DNA from: Verrucomicrobiota bacterium
Lineage (GTDB): Bacteria; Verrucomicrobiota; Verrucomicrobiia; Chthoniobacterales; Terrimicrobiaceae
Direction of reading: 5' to 3'
Assembly: GCA_026398275.1 (NCBI GenBank)
Contig: JAPLTF010000066.1
Location: 1-64,000, forward strand
DNA length: 64,000 nt
The notes beneath the pieces were generated by a model that made no database searches, had not been told where the DNA came from, and saw nothing but the letters and a program-made list of their open reading frames with translations. Of this stretch, positions 5,961 through 14,518 are shown one piece after another. A program made the position numbers and the translations under genes. Position 1 is the first letter of the stretch; each line of letters begins with the position of its first letter.

Positions 5961-6540
5961 AATAGCTCTCAAGCCCGGCCGCCTTGAGCACCTCCGCCCC
6001 GGCATCGGCCAGCCCGCAGACCGCGATCAAATGCCGGAGCAGCACGAGCGAGGCGATGGCATCGCAGCGGGCGTCATGCCAGCGAAAACCCCCGTCCTGG
6101 ATCTCCGGTTCCTTTTCCAATCCGAGCGCCTTGATCACCTCGCCCAGCGCGTGCGAGGCAAGGCCGGGATACACGGCACGGGCGAGGTCGAGCGTGTCCA
6201 CCCACGGGCCGAACGAGTGGAATGGAAATACCCGCAGGAACCGCTTCTCCGTGCCCGCGCCGTGCGCGACGATCCAGCTCCCCTCCATGTCGGACTTGAT
6301 GCGTGGCCACAGGTCCACGAGCCGCGGCGCGTCCTGGATCATGGAATCCGTGATGCCATGGACTTTCCGGGCTGCCCAGGTGACCGAGCTCCCGGCTTTC
6401 ACGTAGGAGCAGAGCGACGGCGCGATCTTTGACCCGAGCAGATGCACAATCGCAATCTGCACCGGCTCGTCTGTCCTGCCGGGCGCGGCTCCCGCGCCCT
6501 CAAAATCAATCGCCGCAAACCGTGTTTCGCCGATCCTCAA
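5926..6540 (-). CDS. DEDDh 3'-5' exonuclease (DnaQ-like)
   Basis: The 204-residue product has the DEDDh exonuclease motifs: Exo I FAAIDFEGAG (D and E) near residue 10, Exo II in the WIVAHGAGTEKRFL region (about 90-103; H and A in place of the common N-A-x-F-D), Exo III with HDARCDAIASLVLL (about 167-180; H and D). It is probably a stand-alone proofreading or RNA-processing exonuclease. No ATG precedes the first motif in frame; the start proposed here is TTG at 6540, which overlaps the stop of the DAHP synthase gene as TTGA. That implies translational coupling. The canonical Exo II aspartate (NAxxD) is not obvious, so activity is not certain. Confidence 0.75.
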   Translation of the reverse strand: MRIGETRFAAIDFEGAGAAPGRTDEPVQIAIVHLLGSKIAPSLCSYVKAGSSVTWAARKVHGITDSMIQDAPRLVDLWPRIKSDMEGSWIVAHGAGTEKRFLRVFPFHSFGPWVDTLDLARAVYPGLASHALGEVIKALGLEKEPEIQDGGFRWHDARCDAIASLVLLRHLIAVCGLADAGAEVLKAAGLESYFKIRSGKLRKA

Positions 6541-7601
6541 GAGCGCAGCAAGGTTTCCGTGGATTGCCAGTCGAGGCAGGCATCGGTGATCGAGACCCCG
6601 TATTTCAGCTCGGATGCCGAAGCCGCCAGCGGCTGGTTTCCGGCGTGGATGTGGCTCTCGATCATGGCCCCGATAATTTCGCGGCGCCCGCCCTGCCGCT
6701 GGGCGAGAATGCTCTTCCAGACATCCACCTGCCGGAGCGGATCCTTGTCGGAGTTCGCATGGCTGCAGTCCACCATCAGGGCCGGCTTGAGCCCGGATTT
6801 GGAAAGCGTCTCGCAAGCCGCTGCCACCTGGTGCGGATGGTAGTTCGCACCGTCCCGACCGCCGCGGAGAACGACATGGCTGTCCGGGTTGCCGGCGGTC
6901 TTCACGATGCTCGTGGCCCCGTCCTGGTCGATGCCGAGAAAGCTGTGCGGAGCGCGGGCGGACCTCATCGCGTCGAGCGCGGTCTGGATGCTTCCATCGG
7001 TCCCATTCTTGAAGCCAACCGGCATCGAGAGCCCGCTCGCCATTTCGCGGTGGGTCTGGGACTCGGTCGTCCTTGCCCCGATCGCCGCCCAGCTGATCAG
7101 CTCGGCGGTATATTGCGGCATGATCGGATCCAGGAATTCCGTGCCCGCCGGCAGGCCGAGGTCCAAAATGTCGAGCACGAGTTTGCGCGCGAGCGCGATC
7201 CCGTGCGCGACATCGCACGAGTCGTCGAGATGCGGATCGTTGATCATCCCCTTCCACCCGATCGTGGTGCGGGGCTTTTCAAAATACACGCGCATCACGA
7301 TGAAGAGGCGGCCCGAAACCTCCTGGCTCACGGCCGCGAGGCGGCGCGCGTAATCCAATGCGGACTCCGGATCGTGAATCGAGCACGGACCGACGACGAC
7401 GAGCATCCGGTCATCCTCGCCGCTGAGAATCGCCCGGGCGGTCGACCGGGCCTTGCTCACGAGCTGCAGGTGGCGGGCCTTGGCCGGAAGCTGCTCCTTG
7501 ATCTGGGCAGGAGTGATCAGCCGGGTGACCCCCACCACGTGCAGGTTGTCCACCGGAACTCCGGAACCGAGGCGTTCCTTTTTAAAAATGGTCATGGGCA
7601 T
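6537..7601 (-). CDS. aroG: 3-deoxy-7-phosphoheptulonate synthase (DAHP synthase, class I)
   Basis: The enzyme condenses phosphoenolpyruvate and erythrose-4-phosphate, the first step of aromatic amino-acid synthesis. The about 354-residue protein has the AroF/G/H hallmarks: VVVGPCSIHDPESALDYARR, FEKPRTTIGWKGMINDPHLD, PAGTEFLDP, IGARTTESQTHREMASGLSM, PVGFKNGTDGS, VLRGG, and MVDCSHANSDKD. The N-terminal region needed for feedback binding is present, but the effector (Phe, Tyr or Trp) cannot be read from the sequence. ATGs at 7601 and 7595 are both possible; a TTG at 7622 is less likely. The downstream exonuclease starts in its stop codon. The aroG symbol denotes the family, not the isozyme specificity. 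Confidence 0.92.
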   Translation of the reverse strand: MPMTIFKKERLGSGVPVDNLHVVGVTRLITPAQIKEQLPAKARHLQLVSKARSTARAILSGEDDRMLVVVGPCSIHDPESALDYARRLAAVSQEVSGRLFIVMRVYFEKPRTTIGWKGMINDPHLDDSCDVAHGIALARKLVLDILDLGLPAGTEFLDPIMPQYTAELISWAAIGARTTESQTHREMASGLSMPVGFKNGTDGSIQTALDAMRSARAPHSFLGIDQDGATSIVKTAGNPDSHVVLRGGRDGANYHPHQVAAACETLSKSGLKPALMVDCSHANSDKDPLRQVDVWKSILAQRQGGRREIIGAMIESHIHAGNQPLAASASELKYGVSITDACLDWQSTETLLRS

Positions 7602-7649
7602 GAAGTGCCAACTATTCCGCAAATCTCCGCAGCGCGCAACTGCTACGGC

Positions 7650-8888
7650 TCAGTGTTCCATTTTCACGCCCCGGCCGCCGAGCCGGTCCGAGCCGCTGAG
7701 CCTCGGCCACGCATAGCCGTAGAAGGCCACGAACGCGAAGCAGACGAGCGGGACAATGAACGCTCGCGACATCCCGTGGAGGTCGCCGACATGCCCCATC
7801 AGCTTCGGCAGGATCGCTCCGCCCATGATCGCCATCACGATGAATGCCGACGCCTGCTTCGCCCGCTGCCCCAGGCCGTGGATGCCCAGCGCAAAAATCG
7901 TCGGAAACATGATCGACATGAAAAAGTAGCTCAGGAACACGCAGGCCACGGACAGCCAGCCCAGCTTGAGAAACACCAGCAGGCAGACGATCACGTTGAG
8001 AAGCCCGTAAAGTCCGAGCACCTTGTGCGCGGCAAATTTTTTCAGGATGGCCGCCCCGCTGAACCGTCCGGCCAGGAAGAAGATGAACCCGAGCGACGCC
8101 AGCTGCGCCGCCCCCTGGTCGCTCAGCGCCAGCGCCCCGGTCTTCCCCGCCTGAAACCACGACTTCAGCAGGCCCGACGTCCAGGAATCCGGCAGCGGGG
8201 GAGTCTGCGTGGTCATGTAGTTGATGAAAAAGCTGAAGATGCCCGCCTGCGCGGCGACGTAAAGAAACTGGGCGCACACGGCCAGGACGAAGTGCGGCTG
8301 CTTCCAGATCGAACGCCTGATGTCCGGCCCGGAATCATCGAGATGGTAGTCGTCCTCCATCTTCACATCCGGCACGGGCGCGAAGAAAAAGACGACGGCA
8401 AGGACGAGCACCACGACACCGACTGCGGCGTAGGGAATCCACAGGGTTTCCGACCCGGTGCTCGCGCCGGCGGCATCCTTCCCGTAAAAGAACATTCCGC
8501 CGGCGATGGGGCCGAAGATCCAGCCGATCCCGTTGCACGACTGCGCGAGGTTGATGCGCGTGGCGGCGTAGCGCTGGTCGCCCAGCACGGTCGTGTAGGG
8601 ATTCGCGATCGTTTCCAGGAACGTCAGACCGGCGGCGATGATGCAGACGCCGAGAAGAAATGCCCAGAACGAGGCGATGTGGGTCGCGGGGATAAACCAG
8701 AACCCGCCTACCGCGACCATCAGCAGCCCCGCAATAATGCCGCCCTTGTAGCCCAGTTTGGTCGCCAGCCATCCGGCGGGCAGCGCCATCAGGAAATAGC
8801 CAAGGTAGTGCGCGAACTGGACCCAGGCCGACTGCGCGAGCGTCAGCTTGAGCTCGGTCTGGAAATGCTTGTCCATCACGTCGATCAT
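7650..8888 (-). CDS. FucP-like sugar permease, MFS, with damaged or unusual start
   Basis: This is a major-facilitator transporter of the L-fucose/glucose-galactose permease family. The encoded 412 residues contain the family motifs CNGMIDVMDKHFQ (just before and at the start), LGYFLMALPAGWLATKLGYK, FLETIANPYTTVLGD and the C-terminal FGI/LG repeats, with 11-12 membrane segments. The family's first helix (…SSLFLLWGFCNGMIDVM…) is encoded upstream in the same frame, from about 8957, but there is no in-frame ATG, GTG or TTG between the TGA at 8961-8963 and ATG 8888. A perfect AGGAGG (8952-8957) precedes an out-of-frame ATG at 8950. So the gene may be frameshifted near its start, or may start at a CTG. 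It follows manC by about 22-96 bp. Confidence 0.8.
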   Translation of the reverse strand: MIDVMDKHFQTELKLTLAQSAWVQFAHYLGYFLMALPAGWLATKLGYKGGIIAGLLMVAVGGFWFIPATHIASFWAFLLGVCIIAAGLTFLETIANPYTTVLGDQRYAATRINLAQSCNGIGWIFGPIAGGMFFYGKDAAGASTGSETLWIPYAAVGVVVLVLAVVFFFAPVPDVKMEDDYHLDDSGPDIRRSIWKQPHFVLAVCAQFLYVAAQAGIFSFFINYMTTQTPPLPDSWTSGLLKSWFQAGKTGALALSDQGAAQLASLGFIFFLAGRFSGAAILKKFAAHKVLGLYGLLNVIVCLLVFLKLGWLSVACVFLSYFFMSIMFPTIFALGIHGLGQRAKQASAFIVMAIMGGAILPKLMGHVGDLHGMSRAFIVPLVCFAFVAFYGYAWPRLSGSDRLGGRGVKMEH

Positions 8889-8984
8889 CCCGTTGCAGAA
8901 GCCCCAGAGCAGGAACAGCGAGCTGACGAGAAGAAATGTGAAGAATACATTCCTCCTGAGTCACCGGAGCCGCAATTCGGCCGG

Positions 8985-10079
8985 TCAGAGAAGATCCTGC
9001 CCGTGGTCGTCCCCGACGCGTTTGTGGAGGGCCTTGATGTTTTCCGCCTGGTCGGCGTGGCAGACGAGTGTTGCGTCCGGCGTGTGGATGATGATCAGGT
9101 CCTCGCAGCCGATCGCGGTGATCAGGTGGTCGGGATCGCTTGAGGCGACGAGCGTGCGGCGGGTGTCGAGGAGCGTGTTGCGTCCGCCGCCGGCCGCGTT
9201 GCCATCCGCATCGCGCGGGCAGGTCTCGGCGAACATCGGCCAGGAGCCGACATCCAGCCACTGGAGCGGCATCGGGACGGCGGCGACGCGGACCTGCGGG
9301 TCGCGCGAGGCAGGCTCCATGACCGCGAAATCGACGCTGATCTTTTTCAGTGTGGGAAAGATTTCCGCGAGGACGGCGTCGCGCTGCGGGCTGTTCCAGG
9401 CGGCACCGATCTTTTCGATTCCCGCGAAATTCTCCGGCTCGTAGCGGCGGATGCAGTCGAGAAGCGTGGACGCCCGCCAGACGAACATCCCGCTGTTCCA
9501 GAGGTAGCGCTCCGCCCCGGCGGCGAAGTAGGTGCCGGCGGTTTCGGCATCCGGCTTTTCGCGGAACTGCCCGACGACGCGCGCAGAACCATCGATGGCG
9601 TCACCGAGTTCGAGGTATCCGTATCCGGTGGCCGCAGCGGTCGGCGTGATGCCGAACGTGACGAGCGTTGGGGAGGCCTCCTCGGCCAGCCGGAACCCGT
9701 GCTCGACAATTTTCAAAAACTGATCCACCGGCTCGATGATGTGGTCGGCGGTGAAGACGGCGATGACGGCATCCGGGTCGCGCGCGGCGATCGCGGCGGC
9801 GCTGAAACCGACGGCGTTGAGCGTGTCGCGGCCGATCGGCTCGCCGAGAAACTGTTCCTGCGAAAAGCCGTCGAGCGCGGCCGCGATGACATCCGCATGT
9901 CCCCTCCCCGCGCAGATGTAGCGGTTCGATGCGGGGACGAGTCCATCCAGCCGGTCAAATGCAAGCTGGAGCAGGCTTTTGCCGCCAATGAACGGAATGA
10001 GTTGCTTCGGGAGCCTGGCCCGGCTCATCGGCCAGAGCCGTGTTCCCGAACCGCCGGCAATGATCAGCGCGTGTCTCAT
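8985..10079 (-). CDS. manC: Mannose-1-phosphate guanylyltransferase
   Basis: The 364-residue protein makes GDP-mannose from mannose-1-phosphate and GTP for surface polysaccharides or GDP-fucose. It starts with the nucleotidyltransferase signature IIAGGSGTRLWPMSRARLPK (about residues 6-25). It has FTADHIIEP, GYGYLELG, FREKPD and YLWNSGMFVW in the usual order, which are typical of the ManC family. It lacks the C-terminal isomerase (cupin) domain of bifunctional ManC/AlgA proteins and ends after the guanylyltransferase domain. The neighbouring FucP-like permease fits a link to sugar metabolism, but that is inference only. Confidence 0.9.
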   Translation of the reverse strand: MRHALIIAGGSGTRLWPMSRARLPKQLIPFIGGKSLLQLAFDRLDGLVPASNRYICAGRGHADVIAAALDGFSQEQFLGEPIGRDTLNAVGFSAAAIAARDPDAVIAVFTADHIIEPVDQFLKIVEHGFRLAEEASPTLVTFGITPTAAATGYGYLELGDAIDGSARVVGQFREKPDAETAGTYFAAGAERYLWNSGMFVWRASTLLDCIRRYEPENFAGIEKIGAAWNSPQRDAVLAEIFPTLKKISVDFAVMEPASRDPQVRVAAVPMPLQWLDVGSWPMFAETCPRDADGNAAGGGRNTLLDTRRTLVASSDPDHLITAIGCEDLIIIHTPDATLVCHADQAENIKALHKRVGDDHGQDLL

Positions 10080-10088
10080 GGCGTGGAA

Positions 10089-10886
10089 TCAGGCGGCTGC
10101 GCTGGTGAAGGCGACACCGCTTTTTTGGCGCGCCAGCAACTCCGTGGCGAGCGCCCGGTAGGCGGCGGCTCCGGCGCATGCGGGGTCGTGTTCGAAGATC
10201 GTGCGCCCGTGGCTCGGGGCCTCGGCGAACCGGACCGTGCGCGGGATGACCGTCTCGTAGACGACCTCCTGAAAATGGTTGCGCACCTCGGCGACAACCG
10301 CCGGGTTGAGGTTTGTGCGTCCGTCGAACATCGTGAGGAGAAGGCCTGAGATCGAGAGCGTCGGGTTTGCACCGCTTGCGCGGATGCGCTCGGTGACCTC
10401 CATGAGCAGGCCGAGGCCCTCGAGGGCGTAATACTCGCACTGGATCGGAACGAGGATCTCGTCCGCCGCGGCGAGCGCGTTGGACATCAGGATGCCCAGC
10501 GAGGGCGGGCAGTCGAGGAGGGCAAAATCAAAGGCGTTCTGCTCGCGGATATCCCCGAGCACCTTCCGGAGCTGGACCAGCGGCTCATCCATTCTTGCGA
10601 CCTCGATTTCGGCTCCAACCATGTCGAGGTCCGCCGGGATCGCCGAGAGATTCGGGATCCGCGTCGGCAGGATCAGCTCCCTGGCGTGCCGGACGCCGAT
10701 CAATGCCTGGTAGATGCTGCCCGAGGAATTTTCCTTCAAACCCAGCACGCTTGTCGCGCTGGCCTGGGGGTCGAGATCCACGAGCAGGATCCGCTGCCCG
10801 GCGTCGGCAAGGGCGGCGGAAAGGTTCACCGTCGTCGTGGTTTTTCCGACCCCGCCTTTTTGGTTCGTGATGGCAATGATTTTCAT
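10089..10886 (-). CDS. parA: ParA/Soj-family ATPase
   Basis: This 265-residue protein is a chromosome-partition-type ATPase. It has the deviant Walker A KGGVGKTTTTVNL at residues 10-22, the Walker A' DLDPQASATSVLG (about 38-50), LDCPPSLG (Walker B) and the PIQCEYYALEGLGLL segment common to Soj proteins. Length fits the short chromosomal ParA type without an N-terminal HTH. Chromosomal parA normally has parB next to it; here the neighbours are manC and an amidase, and the only ParB-like gene in the window (771-1526) is not of that type, so the partner must lie elsewhere. Confidence 0.9.
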   Translation of the reverse strand: MKIIAITNQKGGVGKTTTTVNLSAALADAGQRILLVDLDPQASATSVLGLKENSSGSIYQALIGVRHARELILPTRIPNLSAIPADLDMVGAEIEVARMDEPLVQLRKVLGDIREQNAFDFALLDCPPSLGILMSNALAAADEILVPIQCEYYALEGLGLLMEVTERIRASGANPTLSISGLLLTMFDGRTNLNPAVVAEVRNHFQEVVYETVIPRTVRFAEAPSHGRTIFEHDPACAGAAAYRALATELLARQKSGVAFTSAAA

Positions 10887-10894
10887 GATGGTTT

Positions 10895-12103
10895 TTATCT
10901 CTGGGAGTAATACTTGACGAGGCCTGCGGTGACGGCGTCCGCGTATTCGCGGTAGATGCTCTGCCGGGCGACGCCGCCGAACGTCCGCCGGCCGTTGTAG
11001 TCGCCTGCCTGGATGCGCGCGAAGCCTGAGCGGCTGTTCATCACGTAGGGTTCGATATAGACGACCGGGCAGGTGAAGAGGCGGTTGGCGAGGAGGTTCC
11101 TGGCCCAGAGATACGGGTTGTCATTGACGCGGACGACGCTCCCTCCGCGATAGACGTAAGGCGGGAGTCCGGTGGCCTTGGACATGACGCCCGACAGGGT
11201 GTTCGCAAGAGGCAGTTCCTCGCTGAAGGAGCGGTTGAGCAGCTTGACCAGCATGTCCAGCCGCTGGTCCTCATACGTGAGCTCCTCCTTGCTCCATGCC
11301 CCGGTGACGAGAAAATGCATGTGGTTGTCGTTCACGAGGCGCGGATCTTTTTCGTTCCCCCAGTCCTCCGCGTTGAAGTGCAGGCAGAGGACGATGTCCG
11401 GCTTGATCGATTCGTTCACGAGGCGGCCGCGCTTGCGGATCTCGCTGACCCGGTAAAACAGCCGCTCGCTTTCCTTGGTCACGGATTCCCTCGTCACCGG
11501 ATCGTTTTTTTGTTGGAGCGACTCCACCGCCGCGCTGCGGAACTGCGACGGGCGCGCGCTCGTGACCGGGGCCGGCTTGGAGCGCGTGAGGAAAACCTCC
11601 GCGCCGAGCTCGGTCAACCTCGGGACCAAAAGCTTCGCGACCTTCAAGGTCATGTCCCCCTCGGTCACCGGCGTGGTGTTTCCGATCTGGAACCACCTCT
11701 CCTCCATCCGGGCCCAGCTTCCGCCCAGGTGGCCTGGATCGATGGCGATCTTCAGCCCCGCGAGCGGCTTTCCCGGCTCAAAGGGCGGCAGGACGCGGCG
11801 CGATCTCCAATAGACCGGTGCCTGGCGGACCGACGCCTCGTCCGGCGCAAATCTGAAAACATAAGGGGATTTATCCGGCGATGTCTTGATGATGGCCGCG
11901 TCCTTGGTGAACGAGATCGCGTCGCTCCAGGCTCCACCGGGCGCGTAGATCCTGTCCAGAAGGGCCATGAAATCCGCCTTGGTCATCGTCTCCTGGAACC
12001 CGTCCAGGCTCGACCATGACGGCCTCGGGGCCAGCGGGCTCAGGCGCGCCTCGGCATGGATGGCAAGAAAAAAGACGGTGAAAATGAGGAAGAGTTTTTT
12101 CAA
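10895..12103 (-). CDS. Secreted N-acetylmuramoyl-L-alanine amidase-like hydrolase
   Basis: The product of about 402 residues has a signal peptide (MKKLFLIFTVFFLAIHAEA) if translation starts at the TTG at 12103. An amidase_3-like zinc hydrolase domain begins near residue 120 with LAGLKIAIDPGHLGGSWARM, where H is a zinc ligand. A second region contains EVFLTRSKPAP, and SIKPDIVLCLHFNAEDWGN supplies the next ligand. It probably cleaves peptidoglycan cross-linked peptides in the periplasm. No ATG occurs at the right place; the open frame extends upstream only antisense to the divergent phosphoesterase gene. A 49-bp intergenic gap separates the two divergent genes and must hold both promoters. Confidence 0.8.
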   Translation of the reverse strand: MKKLFLIFTVFFLAIHAEARLSPLAPRPSWSSLDGFQETMTKADFMALLDRIYAPGGAWSDAISFTKDAAIIKTSPDKSPYVFRFAPDEASVRQAPVYWRSRRVLPPFEPGKPLAGLKIAIDPGHLGGSWARMEERWFQIGNTTPVTEGDMTLKVAKLLVPRLTELGAEVFLTRSKPAPVTSARPSQFRSAAVESLQQKNDPVTRESVTKESERLFYRVSEIRKRGRLVNESIKPDIVLCLHFNAEDWGNEKDPRLVNDNHMHFLVTGAWSKEELTYEDQRLDMLVKLLNRSFSEELPLANTLSGVMSKATGLPPYVYRGGSVVRVNDNPYLWARNLLANRLFTCPVVYIEPYVMNSRSGFARIQAGDYNGRRTFGGVARQSIYREYADAVTAGLVKYYSQR

Positions 12104-12152
12104 GAGGTTCTTTTTTAAATGCGTTCGCCCGTTCTTACGATAAAAAGGATGA

Positions 12153-12941
12153 ATGATCCGACTTCTTTTTCTTGGTGACATCGTGGGGGAACCCGGCCGC
12201 AAGGCGGTGACAGCGGCAGTTCCCGCGTTTTTAAAGGAGCAAGGCGTGGATTTCGTTGTTGTCAACGGGGAGAATGCCGCAGGCGGGCGGGGGATCACAG
12301 GAAAAATTGCGATCGACCTGCTTCGGGCGGGGGTGGCGGTGATCACGACCGGCGACCATGTCTGGGATCAGAAGGAAACCGCCGGGTTCATCGCCTCCGA
12401 GCCGCGGCTTCTGCGCCCGCTGAACTATCCGCCGACCGCGCCCGGGCACGGAAGCATCGTCCTTGATACGTCGAAGGGGAAAATTGCCGTCATGAACCTC
12501 CAGTGCCGGACGTTCATGAACCCGCCGCTTGAGAGCCCGTTCCACTGCGCCGAGGCCGAGGTCGAGCGCCTGCGGAAGGAGACGCCGGTGATCTTTGTCG
12601 ATGTCCACGGGGAAACCACGAGCGAGAAGATCGCGATCGCCCGCTTCCTCGACGGAAAGGTCTCCGCCGTCGTGGGCACCCATACCCACGTCCAGACCGC
12701 CGACGAGCAGATCCTCGCGGGCGGGACCGCATTTCTCTGCGATGCCGGAATGTGCGGGCCAGCCGACTCGATCCTCGGCCGGGATCCGGTGGCGATCATC
12801 CGCCGGTTCACCCACTCCCTTCCGGTGTCGTTCCCGATCGCGCAGGGTCCGGTTCATCTTTGCGGGGCGATGATCGAGATCGACCAGGCCACCGGCCGGG
12901 CCGAGTCGATCCAGCGAATCCGCGAAGTCGTCCGCGTCTGA
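12153..12941 (+). CDS. ymdB: YmdB-type metallophosphoesterase (cyclic nucleotide phosphodiesterase family)
   Basis: The 262-residue protein is a member of the TIGR00282 calcineurin-like family, whose studied member in Bacillus (YmdB) hydrolyses 2',3'-cyclic nucleotides. The metal-binding motifs are FLGDIVGEPGRKAV (D and residues after it) at about 6-19, VVNGENAAGGRGIT at 36-49, TGDHVWDQ at 65-72, DVHGET and GTHTHVQTADEQIL near residues 146-188. Length and order are as usual. In some bacteria the gene is downstream of rny; it is not here, but is followed by a MATE gene at 24 bp. Confidence 0.88.
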   Translation: MIRLLFLGDIVGEPGRKAVTAAVPAFLKEQGVDFVVVNGENAAGGRGITGKIAIDLLRAGVAVITTGDHVWDQKETAGFIASEPRLLRPLNYPPTAPGHGSIVLDTSKGKIAVMNLQCRTFMNPPLESPFHCAEAEVERLRKETPVIFVDVHGETTSEKIAIARFLDGKVSAVVGTHTHVQTADEQILAGGTAFLCDAGMCGPADSILGRDPVAIIRRFTHSLPVSFPIAQGPVHLCGAMIEIDQATGRAESIQRIREVVRV

Positions 12942-12965
12942 CCGCGGGCAGCCGCCGCTCCCTCC

Positions 12966-14309
12966 ATGCTGCGCTCGATGCTTTCCGAGAACCGCCGGAC
13001 GCTGTCCCTCGCGGTGCCGATCATCTCCGGCCACCTCGGGCAGATGCTGATGGGGCTGGTGGATTCGGTGCTGGTCGGCCGGGTCGGGGTGGTGCCGCTG
13101 GGGGCGTGCGGATTTGCGAACACCCTGCTCTCGGTGCCGCTGGTCCTCGGGTTCGGCGTTCTCTCCGCAGTCAGCGTCAGGGCGGCGCACTCGCATGGCG
13201 GCGGGCGTCCGCGCGAGGCGGGCGAGAGCGTGCGCGGGGGGCTGGCGGCGGCAACGATCCTCTCGGTTCCGGTGCTGGTGGCGCTCTACGCGCTTCTCCC
13301 GCACATCGGGATTTTCGGCCAGCCTCAGGCGGTGAACGACGCGGTCGGCGGGTATCTGATCATCTGCGGGTGGTCGATGGTCCCGGTCTTTTTTACCTGC
13401 GTGAGCAAAAATTTCTGCGAGGCCCTCGGGCGGCCGTGGGAGCCGTTCTGGATCATGCTGGGCGGCGTCCTGCTCAATGCGCTGCTCGCCTGGATCCTGA
13501 TCTTCGGAAAATGGGGGGCGCCGGCCATGGGGCTCGAGGGCGCGGGCTTGGCGACGCTGCTCGCGAGGATTGTGGTGATGGCGGCGATGTTCGCCTATCC
13601 GGCGCTCTCGCGTTCGCTGCGCGCGGCGTGGCCATCGGAATGGTTTGCGGGCGGGGCCGGCGCATCGCTCCGGAGGATTCTGGCGATCGGGCTGCCCGCC
13701 GGGGGGCTTCATCTTTGCGAGGTGAGCGGGTTTGCATTCGGCTCGATCATGATGGGATGGATCGGCGTGGTCCCGCTCGCGGCACACCAGATCGCGATGA
13801 CCTGCGCGGCCACGACATTCATGGTTCCGCTCGGGCTCTCGCAGGCGGTGTGCGTGAGGATCGGCCAGTCGAGAGGAGCCGGCAACACGGGCCGCCTCCG
13901 CGCGATCAGCTTCGGCGCGCTCGGGCTGGCGGTCGGGTTCATGGGGGTGTTTGTCGTGGTGTTCATGATGTTCGGAAGAGCGATCGCAGGGTGGTTTGTC
14001 GCGGATCCGCAGGTCGTGCTCCTGACCGCACAGCTGCTGCTGATCGCGGGGATTTTTCAGATTTTCGACGGCATCCAGGTGGTGTCCGTCGGAGCGCTGC
14101 GGGGATTTGAAGACACGCGGATGCCGATGTATATCGGGATCCTTTCCTACTGGCTCGTCGCGCTGCCGGTTTCCTGGCTCGCCGGATTCGTCCTCGGCTG
14201 GGGCGCCCGCGGCGTCTGGTTCGGCTTCGTCGTCGGGCTCGCTGTCGCAGCCGCCACGCTCCTCTCCCGGCTGATCTGGAAAATCGGGCGAACGGTGGAA
14301 CGGAGCTGA
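12966..14309 (+). CDS. MATE-family multidrug/Na+ antiporter
   Basis: The 447-residue membrane protein has about 12 hydrophobic segments in two similar halves. The first half opens with LAVPIISGHLGQMLMGLVDS and the second half with ILAIGLPAGGLHLCEVSGF. This is the duplicated layout of the MATE (multidrug and toxin extrusion) family, NorM-like branch. Such proteins export cationic drugs in exchange for Na+ or H+. The gene starts 24 bp after ymdB and is probably transcribed with it. A palindromic repeat element lies only 6 bp after its stop and may act as its terminator. Confidence 0.9.
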   Translation: MLRSMLSENRRTLSLAVPIISGHLGQMLMGLVDSVLVGRVGVVPLGACGFANTLLSVPLVLGFGVLSAVSVRAAHSHGGGRPREAGESVRGGLAAATILSVPVLVALYALLPHIGIFGQPQAVNDAVGGYLIICGWSMVPVFFTCVSKNFCEALGRPWEPFWIMLGGVLLNALLAWILIFGKWGAPAMGLEGAGLATLLARIVVMAAMFAYPALSRSLRAAWPSEWFAGGAGASLRRILAIGLPAGGLHLCEVSGFAFGSIMMGWIGVVPLAAHQIAMTCAATTFMVPLGLSQAVCVRIGQSRGAGNTGRLRAISFGALGLAVGFMGVFVVVFMMFGRAIAGWFVADPQVVLLTAQLLLIAGIFQIFDGIQVVSVGALRGFEDTRMPMYIGILSYWLVALPVSWLAGFVLGWGARGVWFGFVVGLAVAAATLLSRLIWKIGRTVERS

Positions 14310-14315
14310 TCTCAC

Positions 14316-14456
14316 GGCGTGTGATCAAGTGTGGATGCGGTTTCCTTGGTGTGCGAAAGGGGCGGACCTCCGGGCTGACCGTTCCCCACGCGGCGGGCCG
14401 GGGACGTCCCGCCCTACCGGGCATTGCTTCCAACCTCACCCGGTTTTGATCGCGCC
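14316..14456. repeat. Palindromic hairpin repeat, family 1, copy 1
   Basis: This element of about 141 bp begins GGCGTGTGATCAAGTGTGG and ends CACCCGGTTTTGATCGCGCC. The two ends are imperfect inverted repeats of each other, and the interior (GGGGCGGACCTCCGGGCTGA and GCCGGGGACGTCCCGCCCTA) can fold back as well. A second copy with better-preserved ends is at 47753-47901. It occupies nearly all of the gap between the MATE and phosphatase genes. It codes for nothing apparent. Confidence 0.7.
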
Positions 14457-14518
14457 CGATCCCACCAAGTGGGAAAAAATGGAGTTTTGGTTTTGAAAGT
14501 TGCCGCTAGTCTGGCCGG

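Noticed and set aside
6429-9143. A 904-codon open frame on the plus strand opposite the DAHP synthase, FucP and manC genes
   Set aside because: It is a long antisense shadow frame produced by high GC at third positions; the minus-strand genes show clear family motifs throughout.
10089-10886. parA with the ParB-like gene at 771-1526 as one partition system
   Set aside because: They are 9 kb apart in different contexts, and the ParB-like protein has the architecture of mobile-element members rather than chromosomal ParB.
12231-14315. A 694-codon open frame on the minus strand opposite ymdB and the MATE gene
   Set aside because: Its composition (Arg, His, Asp, Pro rich) is typical of antisense frames, and the plus-strand proteins have full family signatures.
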